Positions 8,274 through 15,281 of a stretch of 64,000 bases of DNA are shown here, one piece after another. Both the position numbers and the translations under genes were made by a program. Position 1 is the stretch's first letter, and every line of letters begins with the position of its first letter. The stretch comes from Deltaproteobacteria bacterium (GTDB lineage Bacteria > Desulfobacterota > GWC2-55-46): NCBI GenBank assembly GCA_016234935.1, contig JACRNL010000001.1, positions 1-64,000 on the forward strand, written 5' to 3'. Under the pieces are notes generated by a model, which did no database searches, was not told where the DNA came from, and was given only the letters and a program-made list of their open reading frames with translations.

Positions 8274-9134
8274 ATGAAAAATCAAAAGAGGTATTACGTA
8301 CTGTTAGCGGCGCTTCTTGTGATGCTGAGCGCGTGCATTCCGGCAAAGGTCATTCCGACGAATCCGTCGAACCCTATCTACACGGTGGCGGTTCTGCCTG
8401 CTTACAACGCCTCTAACGACATAGACGGCCCGCAGATGGTCAGGGAGCTTGTGCAGGAGCGGGTGCCGAGATGGCACTACAACGCCAAACCGCTTGCCGA
8501 GGTTGACCAGATACTAAGAGACCAGATGTCCATAACGCTCGGCGAACAGCTCGAGACTGCCACGCCGCAGACGGTCGGCTCTACGCTCGGAGTTGACGGC
8601 CTTATTTACATTTATATTCTTAATTTCGACGACAAGGTGACCGGCCTTTACAACGTCAAAAAGGTCAGGGCCGGCGTCAAGCTCGTTGACGCCAAGACCG
8701 GCAAGACCGTTTGGGCAAAGGGACAGGGCGTAAAGGGAGAGATAACAAGCGGCGGGCTTCTCGGCACGGCAGTTTCCGCTGCCGCGAAAGTGATGGACGC
8801 AAGGGAAGGGCTTGACGAGTTCAAGAGCATCCAGGGCATACAGGATATTCCGAACCTTGACAACTGGAAGCTCATCTACCAAAGGCAGGAGTCCATGCAG
8901 AACGCCTTGATAATGTCTATCGGCGGCAAGGTCATCGGCGCGGCCACGAAGACGCATCTGAAGTTGGAATCCGGCCAGATGCTGGATATGGTGATGGACG
9001 ATATGATTGCAGGCCCCGGCGCGCCAATCGGAGCGCCGATTACCCCGGCAACGCCCAAGGCCGTTGAGACGGCAAAGCCGGCAACGGAATCGCCCAAGGC
9101 CGTCACGGCTGAACCTGCAAATCCGGGCAAGTAG
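8274..9134 (+). CDS. GNA1162/DUF799-like lipoprotein
   Basis: A 286-residue lipoprotein: signal peptide ending LSAC with cysteine 21 lipidated. The mature region starts YTVAVLPAYNASNDIDG and continues with ADGxx-type features (QTVGSTLGVDGLIYIYILNFDDK) typical of the DUF799 family, whose Neisseria member GNA1162 has a TolB-N-like fold related to CsgG. A Pro/Ala/Thr-rich tail (TPATPKAVETAKPATESP) follows residue about 245 and may span the periplasm or peptidoglycan. It lies 17 bases after the FlgT-like gene with AGGAG before the ATG, so it is co-transcribed. A terminator follows. Confidence 0.75.
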   Translation: MKNQKRYYVLLAALLVMLSACIPAKVIPTNPSNPIYTVAVLPAYNASNDIDGPQMVRELVQERVPRWHYNAKPLAEVDQILRDQMSITLGEQLETATPQTVGSTLGVDGLIYIYILNFDDKVTGLYNVKKVRAGVKLVDAKTGKTVWAKGQGVKGEITSGGLLGTAVSAAAKVMDAREGLDEFKSIQGIQDIPNLDNWKLIYQRQESMQNALIMSIGGKVIGAATKTHLKLESGQMLDMVMDDMIAGPGAPIGAPITPATPKAVETAKPATESPKAVTAEPANPGK

Positions 9135-9136
9135 CA

Positions 9137-9172
9137 AAAAAAACAGCGCGAGGCTTCCACCGGGCTGTTTTT
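9137..9172 (+). terminator. probable Rho-independent terminator
   Basis: AAAACAGC (9140-9147) pairs with GCTGTTTT (9164-9171) with further T's. The 16-base loop GCGAGGCTTCCACCGG is the part shared with 36132-36147, so this terminator seems to be built from a dispersed element. Confidence 0.6.
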
Positions 9173-9238
9173 AAGACAGGCTCTTGTTGAACAGGCGTTT
9201 CAAATTACAGGTGAAAAAAGCAAAAGGAGGTTTTAAGC

Positions 9239-10222
9239 ATGATAGCCAATGGCCTTAATGGAATAAAAACTGGTCTGCGGAGGTCCGTTCCGTTTGGGAT
9301 GGCCTTGGCGGCAGCCATAGCGCTTTCCTCATGCGCGGCCCAGATGTCCGGGACGGTCAAGGATGACGTAAGCGTCACCGGTCAGACTGGGAAGCTCGCC
9401 GAGGCAGGGCTCAATTACAACGGGCCGTCTTACAACGTGGCGATATTGACCTTTGCCAATAAGACGCCCGGCAAGGTGCTCGGCATAGGCGAGGCCGCCA
9501 CCGATATATTAAGGACCATTGTCAAGAAGTCCGGCCTTGAGCCGGTAGGCGTCGGCGAAAGCGAGATGCAGCAGCAGGAGGAGCTCATAAAACTCCAGCA
9601 GACCGGCGCTGTCAAGACCGGGAAAAAGAGCGCCGCCGAGGGCTTTGAGTCGATTGACTTCAGGATATCCGGCGCCATCACATCATATTCCGAAGCCAAT
9701 GAAGGCGTTGATTACGGCGTGTACCAGAAAAAGGAGCAGGTCGCAAGGGTTCAGGTCGACTACGCGCTCGTTGACATAGCGACGGGCAAGAGCCTTGTGG
9801 CGGATTCCGGCATGGGCGAGTACAGGAAGTCAACCGGCGGCGCGTTGGGCTTCGGTTCCAAGTCGACCTATGACGTCGGCCTGCGTGAAGGCGCGCTCCG
9901 CGACGCCCTCACCAAGGCAATGACAAAGATGATAGACACCTTGAACGCGCTGCCGTTCCAGAGCAGGATTCTCCAGGTTAAGGGCGCGTCTGTCATAGTA
10001 AGGGCCGGCACGAAGAGCAAGCTCGCGGAGGGCACCGTGCTCGGCGTTTACAGGCAGGGCGACGACATCGTTGATCCCGACACCGGCAGGGTTATCGGCA
10101 AGGATGAGAACAAGATCGGCGAGCTTATGATCGTCAACCACATGAACGACAAGATGTCAAAGGTAGACGTCAGGTCAGGCACAGGTTTCAAGGCCGGCGA
10201 CCTCATAAAGGCGATTAAATAG
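9239..10222 (+). CDS. CsgG-family outer-membrane lipoprotein
   Basis: A 327-residue protein with a lipoprotein signal peptide (ALSSCAA, lipobox LSSC). The central domain fits the CsgG/curli-assembly family: YNVAILTFANKTPGKVLGIGEAA, ISGAITSY, VQVDYALVDIATGKSL, and the C-terminal GLREGALRDALTKAMTKMIDTL. CsgG forms a nonameric secretion channel for curli subunits; here no csgA, csgE or csgF-like gene is seen. A C-terminal extension of about 90 residues (ILQVKGASVIVRAG.. to FKAGDLIKAIK) looks like a small beta domain, also seen in FlgT C-termini. GGAGG precedes the start. The stop codon overlaps a degenerate family A repeat. Confidence 0.8.
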   Translation: MIANGLNGIKTGLRRSVPFGMALAAAIALSSCAAQMSGTVKDDVSVTGQTGKLAEAGLNYNGPSYNVAILTFANKTPGKVLGIGEAATDILRTIVKKSGLEPVGVGESEMQQQEELIKLQQTGAVKTGKKSAAEGFESIDFRISGAITSYSEANEGVDYGVYQKKEQVARVQVDYALVDIATGKSLVADSGMGEYRKSTGGALGFGSKSTYDVGLREGALRDALTKAMTKMIDTLNALPFQSRILQVKGASVIVRAGTKSKLAEGTVLGVYRQGDDIVDPDTGRVIGKDENKIGELMIVNHMNDKMSKVDVRSGTGFKAGDLIKAIK

Positions 10223-10244
10223 GGGGCTCAGCCCTTTCAACCGG
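10221..10244. repeat. degenerate family A palindromic repeat
   Basis: AGGGGGCTCAGCCCTTTCAACCGG begins at the TAG stop of the CsgG-like gene. Its GCTCAGCCC..TCAACCGG end recurs at 21049-21062 next to a clear family A copy. Confidence 0.5.
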
Positions 10245-10250
10245 TTTTAA

Positions 10251-10267
10251 GGGTGCGGCGCCCTGCA
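10251..10267. repeat. short palindrome GGGTGCGGCGCCCTGCA (family F)
   Basis: Resembles the tandem GGGTGTGACACCCTGCGA units at 15231-15266: GGGTG-N-CACCC-type hairpin followed by TGC. Both lie just after stop codons. Confidence 0.4.
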
Positions 10268-10282
10268 ATCGGCATGATTCAC

Positions 10283-10375
10283 AGGCTGTGCGCTCCGCGT
10301 TGGGGCGGCGCGCGCGGCTGCCGCAAGGCCGCAAGGGTAGAGGCGTATGCGCTTTAAGCAGACCGCGCACAGCCT
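10283..10375 (+). other. long-range hairpin in the leader of the TPR/SLH gene
   Basis: AGGCTGTGCGC (10283-10293) is the exact complement of GCGCACAGCCT (10365-10375), enclosing about 70 GC-rich nucleotides with further short pairings (GCGGCTGCCGC; GCCGCAAGGC). It lies 60 bases before the next start. A structured leader or a processed inverted element is possible; I cannot match it to a known RNA family. Confidence 0.4.
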
Positions 10376-10435
10376 TGCATGTTGATTGACGGCAGGACAA
10401 CGTGTTCAGTCTTTAAAATGAGGCAGGAGGTGAAG

Positions 10436-11647
10436 ATGAAGAAACGGTTTGATTTATTGGCGATATTTCTGGTGGTCGTGTTGGCGGTTGTGGCAGGCTG
10501 CGCAAAGCAGGTCGCGAAGTGCAACACACCGGAGGATAATCCGAAGCACCATTACCTCCAGGGCATGAATCTGCTTGAAAAGGGGAAGATAGACGACGCT
10601 GACGCCAAGTTCGAAAGGTCCGTTTATTGCGATGACAGCTTCGGTCCCGGCTACGCCGGACAGGCCATAGTGAGTTCATTGAAGGCGAGAGACCAGAAGG
10701 AAGGCTATCGCCAGGTTGACATTGACAGGGCGAAGGAGAAGCTGAAACTTGCCTCTAAAAAAGCCTCGGCGCCAGAGGAGGAGTTTCAGTATTACGTGGC
10801 TTCCATCAGGGTAGGCACCGTCTTGAAGCCCAAGAACTGGCTTGAATCGGCTGAAGACGACTACAAGAATGTGATGAAGCTGAAGGTTGACGAGAACAAG
10901 CTCGTCTACTACGACGGCAGGGAAGCGGCAACTTATTACATGGGTCTTGCGTATCTCGAAGGCAGGGCTTTCCAGCAGGCGAGGGACAAGTTCTCCGACG
11001 TGCTGAACTCAAAGAAAGAGGGCAAGTGGCACGAGTTCGCGGACAAAGGATGGAAGAAGGTCGACAAGATAGTCCGCGCCATGTCCGGCATCACGGTCGG
11101 CGACGTGGGCAAGGAGATAGCCCTGAAGGAATCAATACAGAGGGGCGACATGGTGGCCCTCCTTGTTGATGAACTCAAGATAGAAAAGCTCTTCGCGGGC
11201 CGTATCCCCGTAAAGTCTCAGGTGGACAAGATGAAGGCGGACTTCACCCCGGCCGACATCGTCAACAGCCAGTTCAAGGAAGAGATACTTACGGCCATGA
11301 AGTGGGGCATCAGGGGGCTTGAGCCCATGTATGATGAGACGACGAAGGCTTATCTCTTCAAGCCCGACGAAACGGTCACGAGGAAGGAGATGGCCCTCGT
11401 GCTCGAAGACGTGCTTATCAAGCTCGCTGGAGACGACAAGATAGCCACTGCCTTCTTCGGGCAGGAGAAGTCGCCGTTCCCGGACATCCTAGCATCCGCC
11501 GCATGGTACAACGCGGTGATGAACATGACGACAAGGAACATCATGGAGGCTGAGCTTTCCGGCGAGTTCAGGCCCAATGACAAGGTTGACGGTGCCGAGG
11601 CGCTCCTTGCGATAAGGGTATTGAAGCAGAGGATCAATATCTATTAG
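10436..11647 (+). CDS. TPR lipoprotein with C-terminal S-layer homology region
   Basis: A 403-residue lipoprotein (signal peptide ending VVAGC, cysteine 22). Residues about 40-230 are helical TPR-like repeats (HHYLQGMNLLEKGKIDDADAKFERS; ATYYMGLAYLEGRAFQQARDKF). Residues about 290-403 carry two SLH-like units: the pattern FKPDETVTRKEMALVLEDVL and later SPFPDI...NIMEAELSGEFRPNDKVDGAEAL, as in proteins that bind cell-wall polymers or S-layers. The start at 10436 has AGGAGGTGA 4-12 bases upstream. SLH domains are less usual on lipoproteins of proteobacteria. The position between CsgG-like and LPP20-like genes suggests an accessory of the same envelope assembly. Confidence 0.75.
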   Translation: MKKRFDLLAIFLVVVLAVVAGCAKQVAKCNTPEDNPKHHYLQGMNLLEKGKIDDADAKFERSVYCDDSFGPGYAGQAIVSSLKARDQKEGYRQVDIDRAKEKLKLASKKASAPEEEFQYYVASIRVGTVLKPKNWLESAEDDYKNVMKLKVDENKLVYYDGREAATYYMGLAYLEGRAFQQARDKFSDVLNSKKEGKWHEFADKGWKKVDKIVRAMSGITVGDVGKEIALKESIQRGDMVALLVDELKIEKLFAGRIPVKSQVDKMKADFTPADIVNSQFKEEILTAMKWGIRGLEPMYDETTKAYLFKPDETVTRKEMALVLEDVLIKLAGDDKIATAFFGQEKSPFPDILASAAWYNAVMNMTTRNIMEAELSGEFRPNDKVDGAEALLAIRVLKQRINIY

Positions 11648-11695
11648 CGCCGGCGTTGCAAAACTGGATACATACAGACATTAAGGAGGCAGGGG

Positions 11696-12547
11696 ATGAA
11701 AAAGATTTTAGTCATGGTCCCGGTTATGATTTTCGCGTTCGCGGCCTGGGCTGCGGCGCAGACACCCTTCGGCACGCAGGGAATGCCGCAGGAGACGAGG
11801 GATTTGAAACAGGCGTTTGTCAAAGGCTCCATAGTGGTGAAGGGCGAAGCCACCGCTGACACGTCGCTTCCGGTCGGGCAGAGAAAGCTCATGGCCATGA
11901 GGGGCGCAAAGGCCATAGCATACAGGGAAATCGCCGAACTTCTCGACGGCGTGGCGGTAAGCGGCGAGACTACCGTTAAAGACTCGTCGACGCAGTCCGA
12001 CATCGTGCGCACTATGGTTCAGGGCATGGTAAAGGGCGCGCAGGTCGTGAATGAGGCCTATGATACCTTCACAGGCATAGGCACGGTGTGGCTTGCCATC
12101 CCTATGACCGGTGAAAATGGCATAGTGGGACAGTTGCTGCCGCAGGTGGCCGGCATGGTGCCGCAACAGCCGGCGTACGCGCCGCCGGTTGCGCCTCCTC
12201 CCGCCGCGAAGTATGACGGTCTGATAATCGACGTAAAGGAGCAGGCATTTAAGCCGGCCCTCATTAACAGGATACTCACCAAGAACGGCGAGATAATCTA
12301 CGACCCTGCAAAGGTCGCGCAGAACATCCTCGTTGAGAGGGGAGCCGCCGAGTATACGAATGACGTAGGCAAGGCAAAGGCGCTCCTGGGCGAGCGCGGC
12401 GCCAGTAATCCCCTCGTCATAAAGGCCAATGGAGTTGTGAAGTCCACGGATGCCGTTGTAGGGCCGGATGACGCATCGTCCATATTCGGATCAAACCAGC
12501 AGTCCAACTACCTTGAGGGCGCAAAGGTCGTATTTGTCCTCAAGTAA
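11696..12547 (+). CDS. LPP20-like exported protein
   Basis: A 283-residue secreted protein with a cleavable signal peptide (MKKILVMVPVMIFAFAAWAAAQ). Residues about 45-125 have the LPP20/FlgP-type pattern: a strand VKGEATADTS, helix RKLMAMRGAKAIAYREIAELLDGV, strand TTVKDSST, then AQVVNEAYDTFTGIGTVWLAIPM. FlgP, the Vibrio LPP20 protein, forms rings at the outer membrane together with FlgT and FlgO. A Pro/Ala linker (PQQPAYAPPVAPPPAA) leads to a second domain (DGLIIDVKEQAFKPALINRIL) that looks like a shared archaeal/bacterial LPP20-tail module. AGGAGG precedes the start. It is followed by a strong terminator. Confidence 0.7.
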   Translation: MKKILVMVPVMIFAFAAWAAAQTPFGTQGMPQETRDLKQAFVKGSIVVKGEATADTSLPVGQRKLMAMRGAKAIAYREIAELLDGVAVSGETTVKDSSTQSDIVRTMVQGMVKGAQVVNEAYDTFTGIGTVWLAIPMTGENGIVGQLLPQVAGMVPQQPAYAPPVAPPPAAKYDGLIIDVKEQAFKPALINRILTKNGEIIYDPAKVAQNILVERGAAEYTNDVGKAKALLGERGASNPLVIKANGVVKSTDAVVGPDDASSIFGSNQQSNYLEGAKVVFVLK

Positions 12548-12557
12548 GCGGAAATGT

Positions 12558-12619
12558 CCGAACGGATGCCGTCACAGCCTCCTCAGGGGGCTGAACAGAC
12601 GGCATCCGTTCGGGATTTT
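12558..12619 (+). terminator. terminator with a repeat-like element in its loop
   Basis: CCGAACGGATGCCGTC (12558-12573) pairs perfectly with GACGGCATCCGTTCGG (12598-12613), a 16-bp stem followed by GATTTTA. The 24-base loop is itself a family A-like unit (AGCCTCCTCAGGGGGCT) able to form an inner hairpin. Confidence 0.75.
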
Positions 12620-12637
12620 AACCGGATAAAACGGCCT

Positions 12638-12663
12638 GCTCAGCCCCCTCAGGGGGTTCAACC
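12638..12663. repeat. family A palindromic repeat (intergenic)
   Basis: GCTCAGCCCCCTCAGGGGGTTCAACC, 40 bases before the beta-barrel gene. Stem CCCCCT/AGGGGG variant. Confidence 0.8.
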
Positions 12664-12703
12664 TGACCCTGTTTTATTGATAAAATGGCCATGGGGGTAA
12701 ATA

Positions 12704-13459
12704 GTGAAAAGATTTTTTATTGCCGCGGTTGTTTTTTTTATAGTTATTCTCGCTGGTTCAAGCGCATTCGCGCTTGTAACCGTCGAGGGCAGGTATTGGT
12801 TCACGTCCCTTGACGCAAAGGTCAAGGTATCGAGCGGCAGCATCATCGGCACGGACATTGACCTTGTTGACACTCTCGGCGTTGATGACAAGAACAACTT
12901 CTTTGACGGCAGGATCGGTTTTGAGTTGGGCAGTCATAAAATAAGATACGGTTTCATTCCCATGAAGTGGGACGGCACGAAGGCCATCAGCCAGAGCGTC
13001 ATCTTTAACGGCAAGACTTATTCGGCGTCAACCTCGGTCGAGTCGCAGCTGAAGATAGATTATCACCGCCTGGGATACGAGTATGACATCATAGACGCTC
13101 TCAACAACCGCCTTGGCGTAATATTCGAGCTTAAGTACTTTGATACGAAGTCGAGCCTGAAGGCCCCTGCGTTGGGATTTGACGAGACCAAGAGCCTGAA
13201 GGCGCCTGTGCCCACGATAGGAATTGCCGCGCAGGTGGGCCTGCCCATGCTTATCAGCCTCGGCGGCGAGGTGACGGGCGTAACCGTCGGCAACAAGGCA
13301 TATCTCTTTGACGGCGAGGCCGGACTGAACATCAAGCCGGCGCCGTTTGTCACAGTCTCCGCGGGATACAGATACTTCAAGCTCCATCTTGAGAACGATA
13401 ACGACAAGGGCAATTTCCTGCTCAGGGGCCCGTATGTCATGTTGAGGGCCAACTTCTAA
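12704..13459 (+). CDS. outer-membrane beta-barrel protein, unknown function
   Basis: A 251-residue protein with an N-terminal signal peptide (MKRFFIAAVVFFIVILAGSSAFA) and a mature part made of alternating hydrophobic/polar strands with aromatic girdles (GRYWFTSLDAKVKV; YHRLGYEYDII; VSAGYRYFKLHLE), ending in ...YVMLRANF, the C-terminal Phe rule for BAM-dependent barrels. Length suits an 8- to 10-stranded barrel. GTG start with GGGGG upstream. It follows the CsgG/FlgT/LPP20-like cluster but is separated from it by a terminator, so its link to that system is only positional. Confidence 0.75.
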   Translation: MKRFFIAAVVFFIVILAGSSAFALVTVEGRYWFTSLDAKVKVSSGSIIGTDIDLVDTLGVDDKNNFFDGRIGFELGSHKIRYGFIPMKWDGTKAISQSVIFNGKTYSASTSVESQLKIDYHRLGYEYDIIDALNNRLGVIFELKYFDTKSSLKAPALGFDETKSLKAPVPTIGIAAQVGLPMLISLGGEVTGVTVGNKAYLFDGEAGLNIKPAPFVTVSAGYRYFKLHLENDNDKGNFLLRGPYVMLRANF

Positions 13460-13543
13460 TTCTGCTATCAGCGGGTTTAATTCCCCGGAGCTTGCTCCGC
13501 AGCGGTCTGGAGTGGAAACGTTTCTTACGGGACGCTGGAGCGT

Positions 13544-13571
13544 CCCCCGCTTCAAACATGCGAGGGCAGGC
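13544..13571. repeat. family B dispersed repeat
   Basis: CCCCCGCTTCAAACATG then CGAGGGCAGG, downstream of the barrel gene. It is directly preceded by the palindrome GGGACGCTGGAGCGTCCC. Confidence 0.7.
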
Positions 13572-13581
13572 CGGGGCCGCA

Positions 13582-13605
13582 TTTCCACGCTGGAGTGTGG
13601 GAACG
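13582..13605. repeat. family C palindrome, diverged
   Basis: TTTCCACGCTGGAGTGTGGGAACG, a copy of the TTCCCACGCT palindrome with G-T compensations on the right arm. Confidence 0.65.
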
Positions 13606-13630
13606 ATGCCGTTGGCGTTAACTTTACTGA

Positions 13631-13652
13631 GGGGTTGAGCCCCTTCAAGGGG
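13631..13652. repeat. family A palindromic repeat (intergenic)
   Basis: GGGGTTGAGCCCCTTCAAGG plus GG, 28 bases before mlaE. Three different repeat families are stacked in this 200-bp gap. Confidence 0.85.
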
Positions 13653-13680
13653 CAGTTTCCCCGATGAAAAGATAAGTATT

Positions 13681-14472
13681 ATGATTAAGATCCTCCGGTA
13701 TCTCGGCAGTGCGGTCTTAAGCCGCATAAGCGCTCTGTCTGACATATGGGAGATTATCGCTTTTTCCCTCTATTCCCTCGTTTTTAGATTTAAGAAGGGG
13801 AGGAAGGCCACCAAGAGCGTCCTTCTCAAGCAGATTTATTTTGCCGGTTTCGAGGCAGTTCCTATCGTATCATGGATCGCCCTGGCCCTGGGCATCATCA
13901 TCGTCACGCAATCGTTCAGCATACTGCCTAAGGTCGGAGGAGAGGGCCTTATAGGCGATATCCTCGTATGGGTCGTCATAAGGGAAATCGGCCCTATCTT
14001 CTCCGCTATTATAGTCGTCGCAAGAAGCGGCACGGCAATAGCATCAGAGCTCGGAAGCATGAAGATATCAAAGGAACTGACCGCCCTTGAAATTATCGGC
14101 ATAGACCCCATGCATTACCTCATAGCGCCTAGGGTGATAGGCACCTGCATCAGCGTGTTCGTGCTGACATTTTATTTCGAGATAATCGCCGTTCTTGGCG
14201 GTTATCTCCTTGCCGGGTTCGGCAAGCGCATGACGTTTTCCGTCTATATTGCCGATGTTCTTGCGTCTCTTGGGTTTGCCGAGATAGGCTCTTCGGTATT
14301 GAAGAGCGTCCTTTTTGGGCTTATAATAGGCGCGGTCTGCTGCCTTAACGGCATGAAGGTGCAAAGGAGCATTACCGAGATACCGCAGCGCACGACAAAG
14401 GCCGTTATCGGAAGTTTTAAGGCCGTCTTCCTCATTGACGCGGTTGTAACGTTAATTTTCTTCATGTTTTGA
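13681..14472 (+). CDS. mlaE: MlaE/YrbE-type permease of an MCE phospholipid transporter
   Basis: A 263-residue inner-membrane permease of the MlaE family. It has the family features: an amphipathic N-terminal helix, QIYFAGFEAVPIVSWIALALG, the conserved EIGPIFSAIIVVARSGTAIASELGSMKISKELTALEIIGIDP segment near residues 100-140 (quoted as start and end: EIGPIF...IGIDP), and four to five further helices ending in IDAVVTLIFFMF. It is the first gene of mlaE, ATPase, mlaD and a TPR lipoprotein, the standard order for MCE systems that move lipids between inner and outer membranes. The downstream ATPase gene is unusual (see there). Confidence 0.9.
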   Translation: MIKILRYLGSAVLSRISALSDIWEIIAFSLYSLVFRFKKGRKATKSVLLKQIYFAGFEAVPIVSWIALALGIIIVTQSFSILPKVGGEGLIGDILVWVVIREIGPIFSAIIVVARSGTAIASELGSMKISKELTALEIIGIDPMHYLIAPRVIGTCISVFVLTFYFEIIAVLGGYLLAGFGKRMTFSVYIADVLASLGFAEIGSSVLKSVLFGLIIGAVCCLNGMKVQRSITEIPQRTTKAVIGSFKAVFLIDAVVTLIFFMF

Positions 14473-14505
14473 CAAAGACCGCGGCCGTGCCTTGTTCAAC
14501 GAACG

Positions 14506-14527
14506 CCCCTTGAAGGGGTTCAACCCC
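14506..14527. repeat. family A palindromic repeat (intergenic)
   Basis: CCCCTTGAAGGGGTTCAACC plus CC in the 82-bp gap between mlaE and the ATPase gene; followed by CCGGCAGGCC, a fragment of family B type. Confidence 0.85.
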
Positions 14528-14554
14528 CGGCAGGCCGCGAGTTGGTAAACCTGA

Positions 14555-15229
14555 ATGCCTGCTATAATAGAATTAGAGGAAGTCACCGTATACAATGAAG
14601 ACGGGCGCGCGGTATTCGAGGATGTGAACCTTAATTTCTCAGGCGGGCAGTGCGTCCTGATCGCCGCTCCTCCAGCCTCGGGCAAGGGTGCGCTTTTGAA
14701 ACTTCTTTCAGGTCATGCCCTTCCGGATAAAGGCGTCGTGCATTTGTTCGGAAAAGATACGAGAAGGCTGACTAAAACAGGGCTTAACGACGCAAGGAAA
14801 AGGATGGGATTTATCTTGCAGGATCCCATCCTTATAAGCAATCTGAAGGTCATTGAGAACGTCGCGCTGCCGCTGCTGTATCACTCCGAACTTACGGCGG
14901 ATGAGTGCTACAATGAAGCGCTTAAAATGCTTGATCTTGCCGGCTTTGCGGGCGACCTGTGGGTGTTGCCTGGACTTTTGCCGGTGTATGCAAGGAAGAG
15001 CGTCGCGGCGGCAAAGGCGCTCGTTATGGGGCCTGAGGTGATAGTTTGCGAAAATCCCGCTCATGGGCTTAACGAAGATGAACTGGCGCATCTGTCCGGG
15101 ATAATTGCCGGGTATCACCTGTCGCACCCGGCGAGCCTCCTTATCGTGACGGCGCGTGATGAAACCGAGATTGGCGCAATAAAACCCGGTAGGACCATAC
15201 ACATTCAAGACGGCAGATTCAGGGAATAA
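14555..15229 (+). CDS. MlaF-like ABC ATPase with altered catalytic motifs
   Basis: A 224-residue ABC ATPase, the expected energy subunit for the adjacent MlaE and MlaD. Walker A is kept (APPASGKGA, residues 38-46, K44) and the Q-loop is present (ILQDP near 88). However, the signature LSGGQ is replaced by LPVYA (142-146), Walker B reads VIVCENPAHGLN (162-173) in place of LLxDEPTxGLD, so the catalytic Glu aligns with Asn, and the H-loop His is replaced (TARDE). Expected family length is about 240-270, so it is slightly short. No clear Shine-Dalgarno sequence. It may be an ATP-binding but slowly hydrolysing subunit, or be in decay; the intact frame argues for function. Confidence 0.8.
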   Translation: MPAIIELEEVTVYNEDGRAVFEDVNLNFSGGQCVLIAAPPASGKGALLKLLSGHALPDKGVVHLFGKDTRRLTKTGLNDARKRMGFILQDPILISNLKVIENVALPLLYHSELTADECYNEALKMLDLAGFAGDLWVLPGLLPVYARKSVAAAKALVMGPEVIVCENPAHGLNEDELAHLSGIIAGYHLSHPASLLIVTARDETEIGAIKPGRTIHIQDGRFRE

Positions 15230-15230
15230 A

Positions 15231-15266
15231 GGGTGTGACACCCTGCGAGGGTGTGACACCCTGCGA
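15231..15266. repeat. tandem 18-bp palindromic repeat (family F)
   Basis: Two adjacent identical units GGGTGTGACACCCTGCGA (15231-15248 and 15249-15266). Each contains the inverted repeat GGGTGT-G-ACACCC. It fills most of the gap between the ATPase and mlaD. The 18-nt period equals that of family A. Confidence 0.85.
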
Positions 15267-15281
15267 TAGATACGGATTACT

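Noticed and set aside
15231-15266. Tandem repeat considered as a CRISPR fragment
   Set aside because: Only two directly adjacent units, no spacers, and no cas genes in the window.
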